Shown here in pieces: positions 50,258 through 59,582 of a stretch of DNA of 64,000 bases. The first letter of the stretch is position 1. Each line of letters starts with the position of its first letter. The stretch is taken from assembly GCF_002871795.1 (NCBI RefSeq), contig NZ_PNHL01000003.1, positions 223,395 to 287,394 of the forward strand, given 5' to 3'. A program made the translations under genes and the position numbers. The stretch is from Brachybacterium sp. UMB0905 (GTDB taxonomy: Bacteria > Actinomycetota > Actinomycetes > Actinomycetales > Dermabacteraceae). The notes beneath the pieces were generated by a model. It made no database searches. It had not been told where the DNA came from and saw only the letters and a program-made list of their open reading frames with translations.

Positions 50258-51922
50258 ATGCCATGGAAACCCCTCGAAGGTGACCTTTTCCCATCTCTCG
50301 GATGGCAGGTCATCGACTGGATCACCGAGAACCTGGCCCAGCCCGACGCTGGACTAGAGCCCGGCCCGTTCCTGCTGTACCCCGAGCAGGAAGAGTTCGT
50401 ACTGAACTTCTACCGGATCAACCCCGACACGGGACGACGCACCTACCGGCGCGGCGTCCTCTCGCGGCCTCGCGGCTGGGGCAAGTCCCCTTTCGCTGCC
50501 GCGCTCATGGCCGTTGAGGGCCTCGGACCTGTCATATTCGATGGGTGGGACGCTGACGGGCAGCCCGTCGGTAAGCCGTGGTCTGAGGTGCGAACACCAC
50601 TGGTGCAGGTTGCGGCGACATCCGAGACGCAGACCAGGAACACGTTCTCTGCGCTGCAGGAGATGATGGAAGGCCCCGTGGTGGACAACTACCGGGGTGT
50701 GGAGATCTTGGGTGACCGGATCAATCTGCCATCGGGCCGGATGGAGATGGTCACCACTTCGGCACGCACCATTAAGGGTGCTCGCGCAGACTTTTGTGTC
50801 CTCGATCAGACCGAGGAATGGGTTTCGTCGAATGGTGGGCAGCGGCTCCATCAGGTGATTGACGCGAATACGGCGAAGCGTGGGGGTGCGTACCTGGAGA
50901 CGCCTAACGCGTTTATTCCGGGTGAGAACTCGGTGGCTGAGGAGTCAGCGAGCTACTGGTCGATGATCCAGGAGGGCAAGGCGGTCGCCGATGGCCTCTA
51001 CTACGATCACCGTGAAGCGCCGGGCGACACGGACGTCACTGACCGGGAGTCCCTAACTCTCGGCCTGCGGATCGCTTATGGGGACGCTTCCCAGCACCCT
51101 GATGGGTGCCTGATCCATGACCCTGCATGCCCGCCTGGTCACGCGGACCTAGAGGCTCGCATTCAATCGTTCTGGGACCTCACGAAAGACCCTCAGGTCG
51201 CGCGCGCCGACTACCTGAACCAGGTGGTCGCCGCGTCGGATTCGTGGATGACCAGGCCCGAGCTAACCGCCGTCGTGGACGTAGAGAAAATTGTCTCTCC
51301 GGATGACCCGATCACTGTCGGTTTCGATGGGTCCCGCGGCCGCGCTAAGGGCATAGCGGACGCTACAGCGCTGATCGGGTGTCGTGTCTCCGACGCTCAC
51401 CTGTTCGTCTTGGATGTGTGGGAGCAGCCGCGAAACGCGACGGACTGGTACGTGCCGGTTGCTGAGGTCGATGCGCGGGTGCGTGAAGTGTTTGAGCAGT
51501 ACACGGTGGTCGGGTTCTACGCGGATCCGAACGGGTGGACATCTCAGGTATCGGAGTGGGAAGCGAAGTACGGGAAGAAACTCCGTGTCCACGCGAAGCG
51601 CGACGCCCCTATGAGCTACTGGCCGAAAGGTAAGGACGGTAACGTGCCGCGGCTCTTGGAAGAGCTGCGCTCCGCCATCGTCAACGGGGACTGTTCCCTC
51701 GATGGTTCCACTGTTCTCATCCGGCACATGTTGAACGCGCGCCGCCGACGCACTCGATCCGGTTACCTGCTGTACAAGTCGTATCCCGATTCGCCAGACA
51801 AGATCGATGCCGCCTACGCCGCGGTTATGGCGTGGAAAGCTAGATTGGATGCCGTATCAGCTGGAGCGGGTAGAGCACGTAGGCAAATCCCTGCGAGACG
51901 GAGAACGGCGGTGATTAGATGA
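50258..51922 (+). CDS. Terminase large subunit
   Basis: The 554-residue packaging motor has the ATPase Walker A variant SRPRGWGKSPFAA (about residue 70), Walker B FCVLDQTEEW (about 182) and a C-terminal RNase H-like nuclease with VGFDGSRGRAKGIADATALIG (first Asp) and FYADPNGWTSQVSEW. Length and order are normal. Confidence 0.93.
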   Translation: MPWKPLEGDLFPSLGWQVIDWITENLAQPDAGLEPGPFLLYPEQEEFVLNFYRINPDTGRRTYRRGVLSRPRGWGKSPFAAALMAVEGLGPVIFDGWDADGQPVGKPWSEVRTPLVQVAATSETQTRNTFSALQEMMEGPVVDNYRGVEILGDRINLPSGRMEMVTTSARTIKGARADFCVLDQTEEWVSSNGGQRLHQVIDANTAKRGGAYLETPNAFIPGENSVAEESASYWSMIQEGKAVADGLYYDHREAPGDTDVTDRESLTLGLRIAYGDASQHPDGCLIHDPACPPGHADLEARIQSFWDLTKDPQVARADYLNQVVAASDSWMTRPELTAVVDVEKIVSPDDPITVGFDGSRGRAKGIADATALIGCRVSDAHLFVLDVWEQPRNATDWYVPVAEVDARVREVFEQYTVVGFYADPNGWTSQVSEWEAKYGKKLRVHAKRDAPMSYWPKGKDGNVPRLLEELRSAIVNGDCSLDGSTVLIRHMLNARRRRTRSGYLLYKSYPDSPDKIDAAYAAVMAWKARLDAVSAGAGRARRQIPARRRTAVIR

Positions 51923-53409
51923 TGCTCGGTATCGGCCCCGGCCCCATGGTGGATGTTTCCCATGAACCGGCCCGTATCGTGAACATCCCCCGCATCGCTG
52001 AACTTAGCGACGACGAGAACCATGACATCGCACTGATGTGCGAGCAGCTCCGCCGGGTAGCGGATAGGAACCGGGAACGGTTCGTGTTCTACAACGCCGA
52101 GCAAGCGTTCGTGAACATGGGAATGGCAATCCCGCCGGAGTTCGAGAAGTACGCGTCTGTTCTCGGGTGGAACGCGACCGCTGTGGACGCTCTCGCGCGC
52201 CGAATCCAGCTGGACGGGTTCGCGCTCCCCGGGGCAGTTGACCGGTGGCAGGACCTCGACCCGCAGTTCCGCCGCACCGGCTTCTACCAGCAGCACAAGA
52301 TGTGTGTCCAGTCCATGCTGATCTACGGGGTTGCGTTCATGGGGGCTGTGAAGTCCCCTGACGGGGTGCAGGTGCAAGCGTATTCCGCGCGGGACGCTAC
52401 CGGGCTATGGGACACCGCCCGGCCGGGACGGCTCCGTGTGGGGCTCGCTGTGCAGCAGTGGGGTCATTTCGGCGCGCAGTCCGTGACCGTGTTCTATCCC
52501 GGGCAGATCATCCAGTTGGACCGGCCGACGCTCGGAGCGAACTGGGAGGTCCGCCGCTACCAGCACCTGCCGGGCCGTGTCACGTTCCACCCGTTCAGGT
52601 TCCTCCCCCAGCTAGACAAACCCTGGGGGCAGTCCCGGATCACCCGACCGATGATGACGTACACCCGATCCGGAGCACGCACGTTCCTGCGCGGTGAGAT
52701 GAACGGTGAGGTGTACGGGTACCCGCAGCTGTATGGCGTGAACACTCCGCCCGATGTGGCGGAGCAGTTCAAATCGGGGATGGCGCGGTTCTTCGCTCTG
52801 GACTATGAGCGCGACGAAGATGGTGCACCGGTCGAGGGTGCGCCGGAGTCGAAGATCGGTCAGGTTCAGATTGGGTCGCAGCAGCCCCACATGGAGCAGC
52901 TGCGGATGACCGCGATGATGTTCGCGGCCGAATCGCAGCTGTCCCCGGACAAGCTTGGAGTCATCCACGATAACCCGTCATCGGCGGACGCTATCGACCG
53001 CGCTGATGGGGAATTGAACGACCTCGCCGACGAGGCTGGGCGTGACCTCAGCATCCCGACGGTGGACCTGGTACATGACCTGTGGCTCATGGACCGAAAC
53101 AGCACCCGGCTCCCTGAAGAGCTGGAGGCGCTAGCCACGGATCTACGGGACCCGGCGATGACCACCAGGTACTCGCAGCGGATGGCACTGGCGTCCCTCG
53201 TGAACGCGGGCGCAGTCATCCCCGGGGAGGTCGTGACGTACGAGGCCGCAGGGTACTCACGGACCACCGCTACGCGTCTCGCTGAGGCGTACCGGATAGC
53301 GGAGCGCCGTAAGGCACAGCAGGCCATCGCTGAGCAGGCACTAGCGGCCCGTCAACACCCGCAGGTCGCACCCCTGATCGCGGCACGTAAGGCAGGCGAT
53401 GAGGTGTGA
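51919..53409 (+). CDS. Portal protein
   Basis: The 496-residue protein has the features of SPP1/HK97-group portals of actinophages: NMGMAIPPEFEKYASVLGWNATAVDALARRIQLDGF, GVAFMGAV, RVTFHPFRFLPQLDKPWGQSRITRPMMTYTRSGARTFLRGEMNGEVYGYPQLY, and a helical C-terminus with SQLSPDKLGVIHDNPSSADAI. It forms the dodecameric entry ring. It overlaps terminase by ATGA. Confidence 0.9.
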   Translation: MMLGIGPGPMVDVSHEPARIVNIPRIAELSDDENHDIALMCEQLRRVADRNRERFVFYNAEQAFVNMGMAIPPEFEKYASVLGWNATAVDALARRIQLDGFALPGAVDRWQDLDPQFRRTGFYQQHKMCVQSMLIYGVAFMGAVKSPDGVQVQAYSARDATGLWDTARPGRLRVGLAVQQWGHFGAQSVTVFYPGQIIQLDRPTLGANWEVRRYQHLPGRVTFHPFRFLPQLDKPWGQSRITRPMMTYTRSGARTFLRGEMNGEVYGYPQLYGVNTPPDVAEQFKSGMARFFALDYERDEDGAPVEGAPESKIGQVQIGSQQPHMEQLRMTAMMFAAESQLSPDKLGVIHDNPSSADAIDRADGELNDLADEAGRDLSIPTVDLVHDLWLMDRNSTRLPEELEALATDLRDPAMTTRYSQRMALASLVNAGAVIPGEVVTYEAAGYSRTTATRLAEAYRIAERRKAQQAIAEQALAARQHPQVAPLIAARKAGDEV

Positions 53410-54206
53410 CCTGGGATGCGTTCAAGCGGTGGGGCCGGGATGTTGACGACATCTCCGATGCCGCAGCGCACTCCACCGTCCTGTTGATGCAAAGCGCACC
53501 CGACACCCCTGACGTTTTCGACTTCGTCGCGGAATCTGCGCCGGTGGTCCTGTCGTCCTATGCGCTCGCGTCGCAGGACGCGGCGATGGGGTATGTGCGG
53601 GATGCGCAGCGTGGCGCGGGCTTAGCACCATCCCTGTTCGAGCCCGTTCCCGCTGCCATCACGTCGGTGGCGCTAGAGCCGGTCCTGAAATGGGCTCTCA
53701 CCGATGTGGTGTTCCCTCTCGTGGCGGATGAGGTGGTGCCCCGCCTTGTGCAAGGCACTACCCGTCTGGTCTCGAACGTGGGACGTGAGACGGTGCAACA
53801 GAGCGTCGGGCAAATCGATGGGGTGTACGGGCGTCGCGTACCGCGAGACAACGCCTGTGCGTGGTGCCGGTTCATGTCAGCTACACAGCACTGGGATGGG
53901 GAATGGCCAGACTCCGCATACCACGGGAACTGCCGGTGCCGCCCCATCATCATGTCTCCAGGCTGGGATATCCCCGATGAAGTAGAAGGCCTGTGGGACG
54001 ACTACGAACATCAAACACTCGACGCCGAGCAGTGGGCACGGAAAGAACAGACCCGGCTCGACAATGAACTATGGGCGCGAGCCTCAGCCGCGGGTGGTTC
54101 TCTATCTGCCCAGAAACGCAGGCACGGCTCACTGCGACGCAGGGAACTACCGACCCTGCAACAACTAACCCTCTCGCGGCTGCGAGAGAAATACGGGGCA
54201 CGCTAA
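53406..54206 (+). CDS. MuF-like minor capsid protein
   Basis: The 266-residue protein has the Cys-rich MuF signature near residue 155-182: DNACAWCRFMSATQHWDGEWPDSAYHGNCRCRPI. MuF proteins bind the portal inside the procapsid. GTG overlaps the portal stop. Confidence 0.85.
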   Translation: MTWDAFKRWGRDVDDISDAAAHSTVLLMQSAPDTPDVFDFVAESAPVVLSSYALASQDAAMGYVRDAQRGAGLAPSLFEPVPAAITSVALEPVLKWALTDVVFPLVADEVVPRLVQGTTRLVSNVGRETVQQSVGQIDGVYGRRVPRDNACAWCRFMSATQHWDGEWPDSAYHGNCRCRPIIMSPGWDIPDEVEGLWDDYEHQTLDAEQWARKEQTRLDNELWARASAAGGSLSAQKRRHGSLRRRELPTLQQLTLSRLREKYGAR

Positions 54207-54242
54207 CCCCCGTGTGCGACACACAACCGAAAGGAATCCGCG

Positions 54243-54788
54243 ATGGATACTGGACTGCTGAACTTCCTCCAGGGCACCGGGGCGCTCATGTTTGCTGACA
54301 CCCCCGATGACGGCACCGGCCCCACCAGCGACGATACCCCTGACACTGACAAGACCCCGGCTAGCGATGATGAACCGCTCGGAGAGCCGGGCCTGAAGGC
54401 ACTCAGGGCAGAACGGCAGCGCGCAGCACAGATGAAGAAGCGCGCTGAAGACGCCGAAGCGCGACTCAAGGACATTGAGGACGCCGAGAAGACCGAGCTG
54501 CAGCGGGCGCAGGAGCGCATCGCCGAGCTCGAACAGACCACCAAGGCTTACGAGGCCGAGAAGACCCGCGCCCAGCTGCGCGCGTCGGTCTTGGCCTCGA
54601 AGAACGTGCCCAGCGAGTGGGCTGATTTCGTCACAGGCGACACTGAGGACGAAATGAACGCCGTGGCAGACAGGATCATTCAGAACCTCAACCGCGACGC
54701 ACAGGGGCCCTACCTTCGACCCACTAGCGGAACTCCCGGAGGGTCACTAGAGGCAGGCCGCGAAGCCGCGAAGAACTTCCGCCCCTGA
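54243..54788 (+). CDS. Capsid scaffolding protein
   Basis: The 181-residue protein has an acidic, Asp/Thr/Pro-rich N-terminus and a long charged coiled coil (ALRAERQRAAQMKKRAEDAEARLKDIEDAEKTELQRAQERIAELEQTTKAYEAEK), the usual look of a siphovirus scaffold between MuF and capsid genes. Good GAAAGGA site. Confidence 0.82.
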   Translation: MDTGLLNFLQGTGALMFADTPDDGTGPTSDDTPDTDKTPASDDEPLGEPGLKALRAERQRAAQMKKRAEDAEARLKDIEDAEKTELQRAQERIAELEQTTKAYEAEKTRAQLRASVLASKNVPSEWADFVTGDTEDEMNAVADRIIQNLNRDAQGPYLRPTSGTPGGSLEAGREAAKNFRP

Positions 54789-54822
54789 ACAACCCCACAT
54801 CTCATAGGAAGGGCCACATCTG

Positions 54823-55203
54823 ATGGCTATCAAGGAAGAAACCCTGGGGGGCACGCCCAGCCGTAAGGCCCTGGCATCCCTCCTTGGGCTCGACACTGCA
54901 ACCACTTTCAAGGCCACCGCCGACGTTAAGGACGGGACCGTGCCCGCACTGTCCCCCGTCGTTATCGCCGCGGATGGCACCGCCACTATCTACACCGCAG
55001 ATGAGGCGTCCCCCGTGATCGGTGAGACCGATCAGGTGGGGTTCACGGTCTCCGACCGTGTGACCGACGCTGAGGGTGCCCTGAACGTGGCCGTGATGCG
55101 GCAGGCGCATGTGCGCCGCTCCCGCCTCTCCCTGGCCGCTCAGGCAGTCCTCACCGCCGCCCCCGCGGCCGCGCTGACCCACATCATCGTCGAGGAGGCC
55201 TGA
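54823..55203 (+). CDS. Head decoration / capsid-stabilising protein
   Basis: 126 residues, beta-rich, with GTVPALSPVVIAADGTATIYTADEASPVIGETDQVGFTVSDRVTD and AVMRQAHVRRSRL. Size and position (2 bp before the capsid gene) fit decoration proteins of the lambda gpD type. Confidence 0.72.
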   Translation: MAIKEETLGGTPSRKALASLLGLDTATTFKATADVKDGTVPALSPVVIAADGTATIYTADEASPVIGETDQVGFTVSDRVTDAEGALNVAVMRQAHVRRSRLSLAAQAVLTAAPAAALTHIIVEEA

Positions 55204-55205
55204 CC

Positions 55206-56213
55206 ATGGCACTGAACACTAAGCACCTCACCCCCGCTGAGATCACCGGGTTCGTGCGCGGACGCCTGGAGTCATACACCGAGCAGGACCCGCTTGCGCG
55301 AATTCTCCCCGACCAGCTGATCGACAACGTGAACGTGCGTTTCGCTGTCGGTGAGGCCGGGGTCACCCCCGAAGCTGAGGCCCGCGACTGGGACGCCCAG
55401 CCTGGGACGCTCGACCTCGCCGCCCGGAAGCGTCGCACCATCGACCTGGTAGCGTTCTCCTCCCGCATTCCCGTGTCCGAGTCCGATGCTCTACTGTCCC
55501 GTGTCGCCGGTGGGGAGGGTTACGCGAACCTGATCCTGCGTGCCGCCGATAAGGTCGCGCAGGCCATCGCAAATGCTGCGCGACGGCAGCGCGCCACCGT
55601 CCTCGCGACTGGTAAGGCGTTCATCGATCAGGCGAACTTTGGGCTGGACGAGGACTTCGGGCGTGACCCGGAGCTGACCGCAACCCTTGCGCAGCTCGTG
55701 AACGCTGACGGGTCCGATGCCCTCGCGCAGCTGTCCGACTTCGTGGACATCTACGAAGAGAAGTCCGGCGGCGTCCGCCCCGCCTACGCTCTCGCGTCCA
55801 CCAAGGCGATCAACGCGTTCCTGAACCACGCACAGTTCGCGTCGAAGATTGGGGACACGTCCCGTCCGGCGACGCTGGACCAGGTGAATCAGATCCTGCT
55901 GTCTTCCGACCTGCCCCAGCTGGTGCGGTACAACGCGAAGATCGGCCAGTCCCGACTCCTGCCCGAGGACAACCTGATCCTCGTGCCCGACTACACCGAT
56001 GGGCAGGCCAGCGACCTCGGGTCGACGATCTGGGGTCTCACCGAGTCGGCGTTCAAGCCGGAGTTCTCCGCGATCAGTGGTCAGCTGCCGGGTGCGGTCG
56101 CGGCTGTGTGGGACACCGAGGGCATCGCCGGTAAGACGGTGGTGGAGGCCGACTCGACGTTCCTCCCGATCCTGAAGAATGCGAACCTGTCGGCATCCCT
56201 GAAGGTGGTCTGA
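55206..56213 (+). CDS. Major capsid protein
   Basis: The 335-residue protein has HK97-fold features of the major capsid E group: TEQDPLARILPDQLIDNVNVRFAVGEAGVTPEAEARDWDAQP, then KRRTIDLVAFSSRIPVSESD, and a C-terminal domain with NLILVPDYTDGQASDLGSTIWGLTESAFKPEF. Position confirms. Confidence 0.9.
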   Translation: MALNTKHLTPAEITGFVRGRLESYTEQDPLARILPDQLIDNVNVRFAVGEAGVTPEAEARDWDAQPGTLDLAARKRRTIDLVAFSSRIPVSESDALLSRVAGGEGYANLILRAADKVAQAIANAARRQRATVLATGKAFIDQANFGLDEDFGRDPELTATLAQLVNADGSDALAQLSDFVDIYEEKSGGVRPAYALASTKAINAFLNHAQFASKIGDTSRPATLDQVNQILLSSDLPQLVRYNAKIGQSRLLPEDNLILVPDYTDGQASDLGSTIWGLTESAFKPEFSAISGQLPGAVAAVWDTEGIAGKTVVEADSTFLPILKNANLSASLKVV

Positions 56214-56214
56214 C

Positions 56215-56385
56215 ATGCCGAAGCTGATCGAGAACGTGCTGATCGGTGGCCGGGTCCGCCTCGCGGGCGAAGACATCTCGGAGGCGGACGCGAAGGGTGT
56301 CCGTCGCGAGGTGTTCGCCTCTGAGAAGCCCGCTCCGAAGGAGAAGGCCCCGGCCGCTCCGCGGAAGGGCACCTCCACCAAGTAA
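56215..56385 (+). CDS. Small protein after the capsid gene, unknown
   Basis: 56 residues: MPKLIENVLIGGRVRLAGEDIS with a Lys/Pro/Ala-rich tail. Starts 1 bp after the capsid stop. Small proteins in this place often carry the same look in actinophages (neck or capsid-associated). Confidence 0.65.
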   Translation: MPKLIENVLIGGRVRLAGEDISEADAKGVRREVFASEKPAPKEKAPAAPRKGTSTK

Positions 56386-56397
56386 GGGGGGTCCGTA

Positions 56398-56799
56398 ATG
56401 GCGGACAGCATCACCTGGGGTACGCCCGACGACCTGACCTCCGCAGACCTTGAGAGCGTCACTGACGGTCTCAAACCTAGCGTGCTGGGCTACTGGCTGG
56501 ATCGTGCGCGACGCGCGATCCTCGCCGAGGCTCCCCTCGCCGTACTCGCCGCACGGATCCGTGACGGTGTCGTTGACGCCGAGGCCCCACAGGACGTGCA
56601 GATCGATCTCGTGCTCGGCAAGCTCGCCAACCCTGGCGGGATCCGGACCGTGCAGGAGTCGAACGGCCCCGCGTCGGGGTCGATCACGTACGGCGGCGAC
56701 TCCCCCGGCACACTCACCCTCACTGCCCAGCATCGGAAGATGCTCAGCATCACGGGGGTGGGGCGGCGCGTGGCGAGGACGGTGGACACATGGCGCTGA
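56398..56799 (+). CDS. Head-tail connector (Gp19/Gp15-like)
   Basis: The 133-residue helical protein (TWGTPDDLTSADLESVTDGLKPSVLGYWLDRARRAILAEAPLAVLAARIRDGVVDAEAPQDVQIDLVLGKLANPGGIRTVQESNGPASGSITYGGDSPGTLTLTAQHRKML) matches phage connector adaptors that sit below the portal. Confidence 0.8.
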   Translation: MADSITWGTPDDLTSADLESVTDGLKPSVLGYWLDRARRAILAEAPLAVLAARIRDGVVDAEAPQDVQIDLVLGKLANPGGIRTVQESNGPASGSITYGGDSPGTLTLTAQHRKMLSITGVGRRVARTVDTWR

Positions 56800-57167
56800 C
56801 CGTGACCGTCCATCCCGCCGGAACCTCCGGCGTGGACGAGATGGGCGACGAGATTAAGGTTCCTGGCGAGCCGTACGAGCTAGAGGTGACCTCGATCTAC
56901 CCGCGCACCTCGGAGGAGCCGGGGGACGCGAACCGGTCCCTGGTCGTTACTGGCCTGACGATCCTCGCCCCAGAGTCGACGCGGGTCGGTGCTCACGATG
57001 AGCTCGAGATCCCCGGCTACGAGGGTCGATGGGGAGTCGTTGGCGAGGTCGCGATCTACGACGCCCGGTCGAATCCGGCGCGACGTCAAGGCGTGCTCGG
57101 GCGTGTCCGGCGTCCCGGCCTCAGCATCGGATGCGTGCAGATCAACGCGGAGAAGGTGGCTGGCTAA
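56790..57167 (+). CDS. Head-closure / stopper protein
   Basis: 125 residues, beta-rich, overlapping the connector gene by 10 bp. LTILAPESTRVGAHDELEIPGYEGRWGVVGEVAIYDARSNPARRQGVLGRVRR fits small head-completion proteins. Confidence 0.68.
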   Translation: MALTVTVHPAGTSGVDEMGDEIKVPGEPYELEVTSIYPRTSEEPGDANRSLVVTGLTILAPESTRVGAHDELEIPGYEGRWGVVGEVAIYDARSNPARRQGVLGRVRRPGLSIGCVQINAEKVAG

Positions 57168-57418
57168 TGGCGCGACGCGTCGACGTGAAGCTGAACTCTC
57201 GCGAGATCGACAAGCTGCTGAAGTCGAAGGGCGTGCAGGACGAGCTTGCTCGGCGGACGGGCGTAGCCGCGAGGGCTGCAGGGCGCGGGTACGAGTCGAC
57301 CGTTGAGGTCGGCAGGACTCGCGCGCTCGGTCGTGTCACGGCTGAGACTCCTGAGGCCGCTCGCGACAACGCCCGGAATCACACCCTGATGCGGGTCCGT
57401 GACCAGATGAGGTGGTGA
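57167..57418 (+). CDS. HK97 gp10-like neck protein
   Basis: 83 residues: KLNSREIDKLLKSKGVQDELARRTGVAARAAGRGYESTVEVGRTRALGRVTAETPEAARDNARNHTLMRVRDQMRW. The helix followed by a short beta region matches tail-completion proteins of the gp10 family. Confidence 0.7.
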   Translation: MARRVDVKLNSREIDKLLKSKGVQDELARRTGVAARAAGRGYESTVEVGRTRALGRVTAETPEAARDNARNHTLMRVRDQMRW

Positions 57419-57421
57419 GCG

Positions 57422-57808
57422 ATGGGGTTCGCGAACGCGCAGGGCCTCGTCAACGCTCATCTCTCCGAGGCGACGGGGCTGCGTTGTGTCACCACGATTC
57501 CGACGACTCGGCCGGACAGGTTCGTGCGGACGATCCGCACGGGCGGGTTCCTCGCCAACGGGGTCACGGACGTCGCCCGGTTGACGTTCGAGTGCTGGGC
57601 CAAAAGCAAGATCGACGCGCAGGCGGACGCGCAGCAGGTGCGCGCCGCGATGCTCGCCCTCCGGGGCGTCACTCTCTCCGGGGTCAAGGTGCATCGGGTC
57701 GAGGAGATCTCGGCACCGATGGACTCTCCTGACTCCGATTCATCCACACCCCGCTACGTCCTCACTCACGAGGTGTACCTGCGGGGTACGCACAGGAAGG
57801 GCCAGTGA
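57422..57808 (+). CDS. Tail terminator protein
   Basis: 128 residues, with VTTIPTTRPDRFVRTIRTGGFLANGVTDVARLTFECWAKSKIDAQADAQQVRAAMLALRG and a final PRYVLTHEVYLRG strand, the common pattern of siphovirus tail terminators (Gp17/lambda U-like). Confidence 0.75.
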   Translation: MGFANAQGLVNAHLSEATGLRCVTTIPTTRPDRFVRTIRTGGFLANGVTDVARLTFECWAKSKIDAQADAQQVRAAMLALRGVTLSGVKVHRVEEISAPMDSPDSDSSTPRYVLTHEVYLRGTHRKGQ

Positions 57809-58002
57809 TGGCTGACAGTAAGGTCAATGCCGTCGTCTCCCACAACCAGGAGATCGACGGGAAGAAGTACAAGGCCGGTGACAAGGTCCAGCTCAATGCG
57901 CAGCTCGCGCGACTGCTGGCGGGTCGCGGCTCCATCAAGATCCAGGAAAAGGACGCCGCCAAGGTGGCGCCCGCTCCCGCCGGTAAGGAGGCCTCGAAGT
58001 GA
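57808..58002 (+). CDS. Small phage protein, unknown
   Basis: 64 residues, starting within the previous stop (TGATG): VNAVVSHNQEIDGKKYKAGDKVQLNAQLARLLAGRGSIKI and a Lys/Ala tail. Found between terminator and tail-tube genes in many actinophages; role unknown. Confidence 0.65.
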   Translation: MADSKVNAVVSHNQEIDGKKYKAGDKVQLNAQLARLLAGRGSIKIQEKDAAKVAPAPAGKEASK

Positions 58003-58595
58003 GCGTTCCGATTACCACTGCCACGGAGGCGACGTGGCTGAACCCCGACAACGCCCGCATCTACGGTGGTGAGCTCGACTCCGTGTGGGTCGGCGACCAC
58101 GGTGCCGTGATGCCGTCCGTCGACAACATCGTCATCCCAGAGAACCACGAGAACGTGGGCTGGCTGTCCGATGGCGGCCTGAACTTCGCGCACAACGATA
58201 ACGTCGAGACCTTCAACGGTCACCAGGGCGGTCGTGTCGTGCGGAAGAAGGTCACCACGAGCGAGGACACGTTCACGTTCACCGCGCTTGAGACGACCCT
58301 CCTCACCTTCGGTCTGATCCACGACATTAAGGAGCACACCACCACGGGCAGGGTGTCCCGCATCAAGGTGTCGGGTGCGAAGAAGTCGAACGACCGTCGT
58401 TCGTGGATCGTCGACAAGTGGGATGGCGACATCTGGTACCGCTACCTCATCCCCTCCGGGGAGACCGGTGAGCGGCCCGAGGAGGTCGCGTCCAACTCGG
58501 AGATCACGATGTACGAGCAGACCGTGACGGTGTACGGCGGCTACGACATCCTCACCAACGATCCCGCGATGGTCGCGGAGGTCTCCGGCGGCTGA
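57999..58595 (+). CDS. Major tail (tube) protein
   Basis: The 198-residue protein has the beta-rich profile of tail tube subunits: ITTATEATWLNPDNARIYGGELDSVWVGDHG, VGWLSDGGLNFAHNDNVETFNGHQGGRVVRKKVTTSEDTFTFTALET and a late YEQTVTVYGGYDIL. The position before the chaperone pair confirms. Confidence 0.88.
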   Translation: MSVPITTATEATWLNPDNARIYGGELDSVWVGDHGAVMPSVDNIVIPENHENVGWLSDGGLNFAHNDNVETFNGHQGGRVVRKKVTTSEDTFTFTALETTLLTFGLIHDIKEHTTTGRVSRIKVSGAKKSNDRRSWIVDKWDGDIWYRYLIPSGETGERPEEVASNSEITMYEQTVTVYGGYDILTNDPAMVAEVSGG

Positions 58596-58659
58596 TCTGC
58601 CGCTACTCGAACTCGAAGCTCTCTCCACTCTCTGTGGTGGCGGGAGCTTCTGCCTGTCC

Positions 58660-58697
58660 GGTGCTGGGCGCGTGCGTGACGGTCCGCGCCCAGCACC
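58660..58697 (+). terminator. Hairpin between tail tube and chaperone genes
   Basis: Perfect 13-bp stem GGTGCTGGGCGCG / CGCGCCCAGCACC with a 12-nt loop and no clear T-run. It may limit downstream expression relative to the abundant tube protein. Three direct copies of GACCGTCACGA-like sequence follow at 58,715-58,757. Confidence 0.6.
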
Positions 58698-58757
58698 ACC
58701 CCCTCTCTTCTCGACCGTCACGACCACTATCTGGACCGTCACGAAAGGACCGTCACC

Positions 58758-59129
58758 ATGTCTCAGACCACCGCCGAGAAGGCGAAGGCCGCGGGCGCGA
58801 AGACCCCCGGCGACAAGAAGAAGGCCACCAGCGCGAAGGTGAAGGCGCTGCAGGCCGAGGCGGCGAAGGGCGACATCGTCGTCGAGCTGCGGGGCGAGAC
58901 GTTCACCGTCCACGTCGAGGCGTACCAGCAGAAGGTCTCTGAGGACTACGAGTTCATGGAGTACTCCATGAAGGGGATCCTGCCCCTCATGCTCGACGTC
59001 CTCCTCGACAGCGCGGATCGCGAGAAGTTGAAGAACCTCGCCCGTGACGAAGAGACCGGCCTCGTCTCCCCCGAGAAGATGGGCGACCTGTTCGCCGAGC
59101 TGATGGAGGCGGGAGGTCAGGGAAACTGA
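58758..59129 (+). CDS. Tail assembly chaperone, short form (gpG-like)
   Basis: The 123-residue protein (KKKATSAKVKALQAEAAKGDIVVELRGETFTVHVEAYQQKVSEDYEFMEYSMKGILPLMLDVLLDSADREKLKNL) sits between tube and tape-measure genes, as all gpG-type chaperones do. Its last codons contain the slippery heptamer that makes the longer gpGT form. Confidence 0.85.
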   Translation: MSQTTAEKAKAAGAKTPGDKKKATSAKVKALQAEAAKGDIVVELRGETFTVHVEAYQQKVSEDYEFMEYSMKGILPLMLDVLLDSADREKLKNLARDEETGLVSPEKMGDLFAELMEAGGQGN

Positions 59130-59545
59130 CCGGCCTCCTCTGGGTCCTCTCGGAGTTCCCGGAGGAGCTAGAGGCCGACCTCGCCAGAGAGTACGGCATA
59201 GATCTGGTGGACCTGTGGCGCGGCGGGCTCACTCTCCGCCGAGCCGCGGTCCTCGCCACGCAACTCCCCGCAGGGTCGCGCGTCTGGCAGGCGACAGGCG
59301 GACCGAGGGCGTGGTCCGACGAGTATCACGGGCTCCTCGCCGTCAAGAATCGCGTCGAGCGGCTCGAGTGGCGGAAGACCGAGGACGGCTCGAAGGGGAA
59401 GAACCCCCCGCAGATGCAGGAGCCGCCGCCGTTCGTCGGTGACGTGCAGGCGAAGGCGTCGACCGCGGACGCGAAGGCGCAGGAGTTCATGCGTCGGCAG
59501 CGGGCTATCGAAGCAAGACGACAGGTAGAGAGGCGCGCCATGTAA
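58758..59545 (+). CDS. Tail assembly chaperone, frameshifted long form (gpGT-like)
   Basis: A -1 shift on GGGAAAC at 59,120-59,126 takes ribosomes past the TGA at 59,127 into a frame that stays open to 59,545. The added part reads LTGLLWVLSEFPEELEADLA then YGIDLVDLWRGGLTLRRAAVLATQLPAGSRVW and a charged helical end (STADAKAQEFMRRQRAIEARRQVERR). The fused product would be about 262 residues. The second frame has no good independent start. Confidence 0.85.
59120..59126 (+). other. Programmed -1 frameshift slippery site
   Basis: G GGA AAC in the zero frame, immediately before the TGA stop of the first chaperone frame. It follows the X-XXY-YYZ rule. Confidence 0.85.
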
Positions 59546-59582
59546 CGGTGTCGCCTCCTCTCTGCATACCAGGAGGTGCCCG

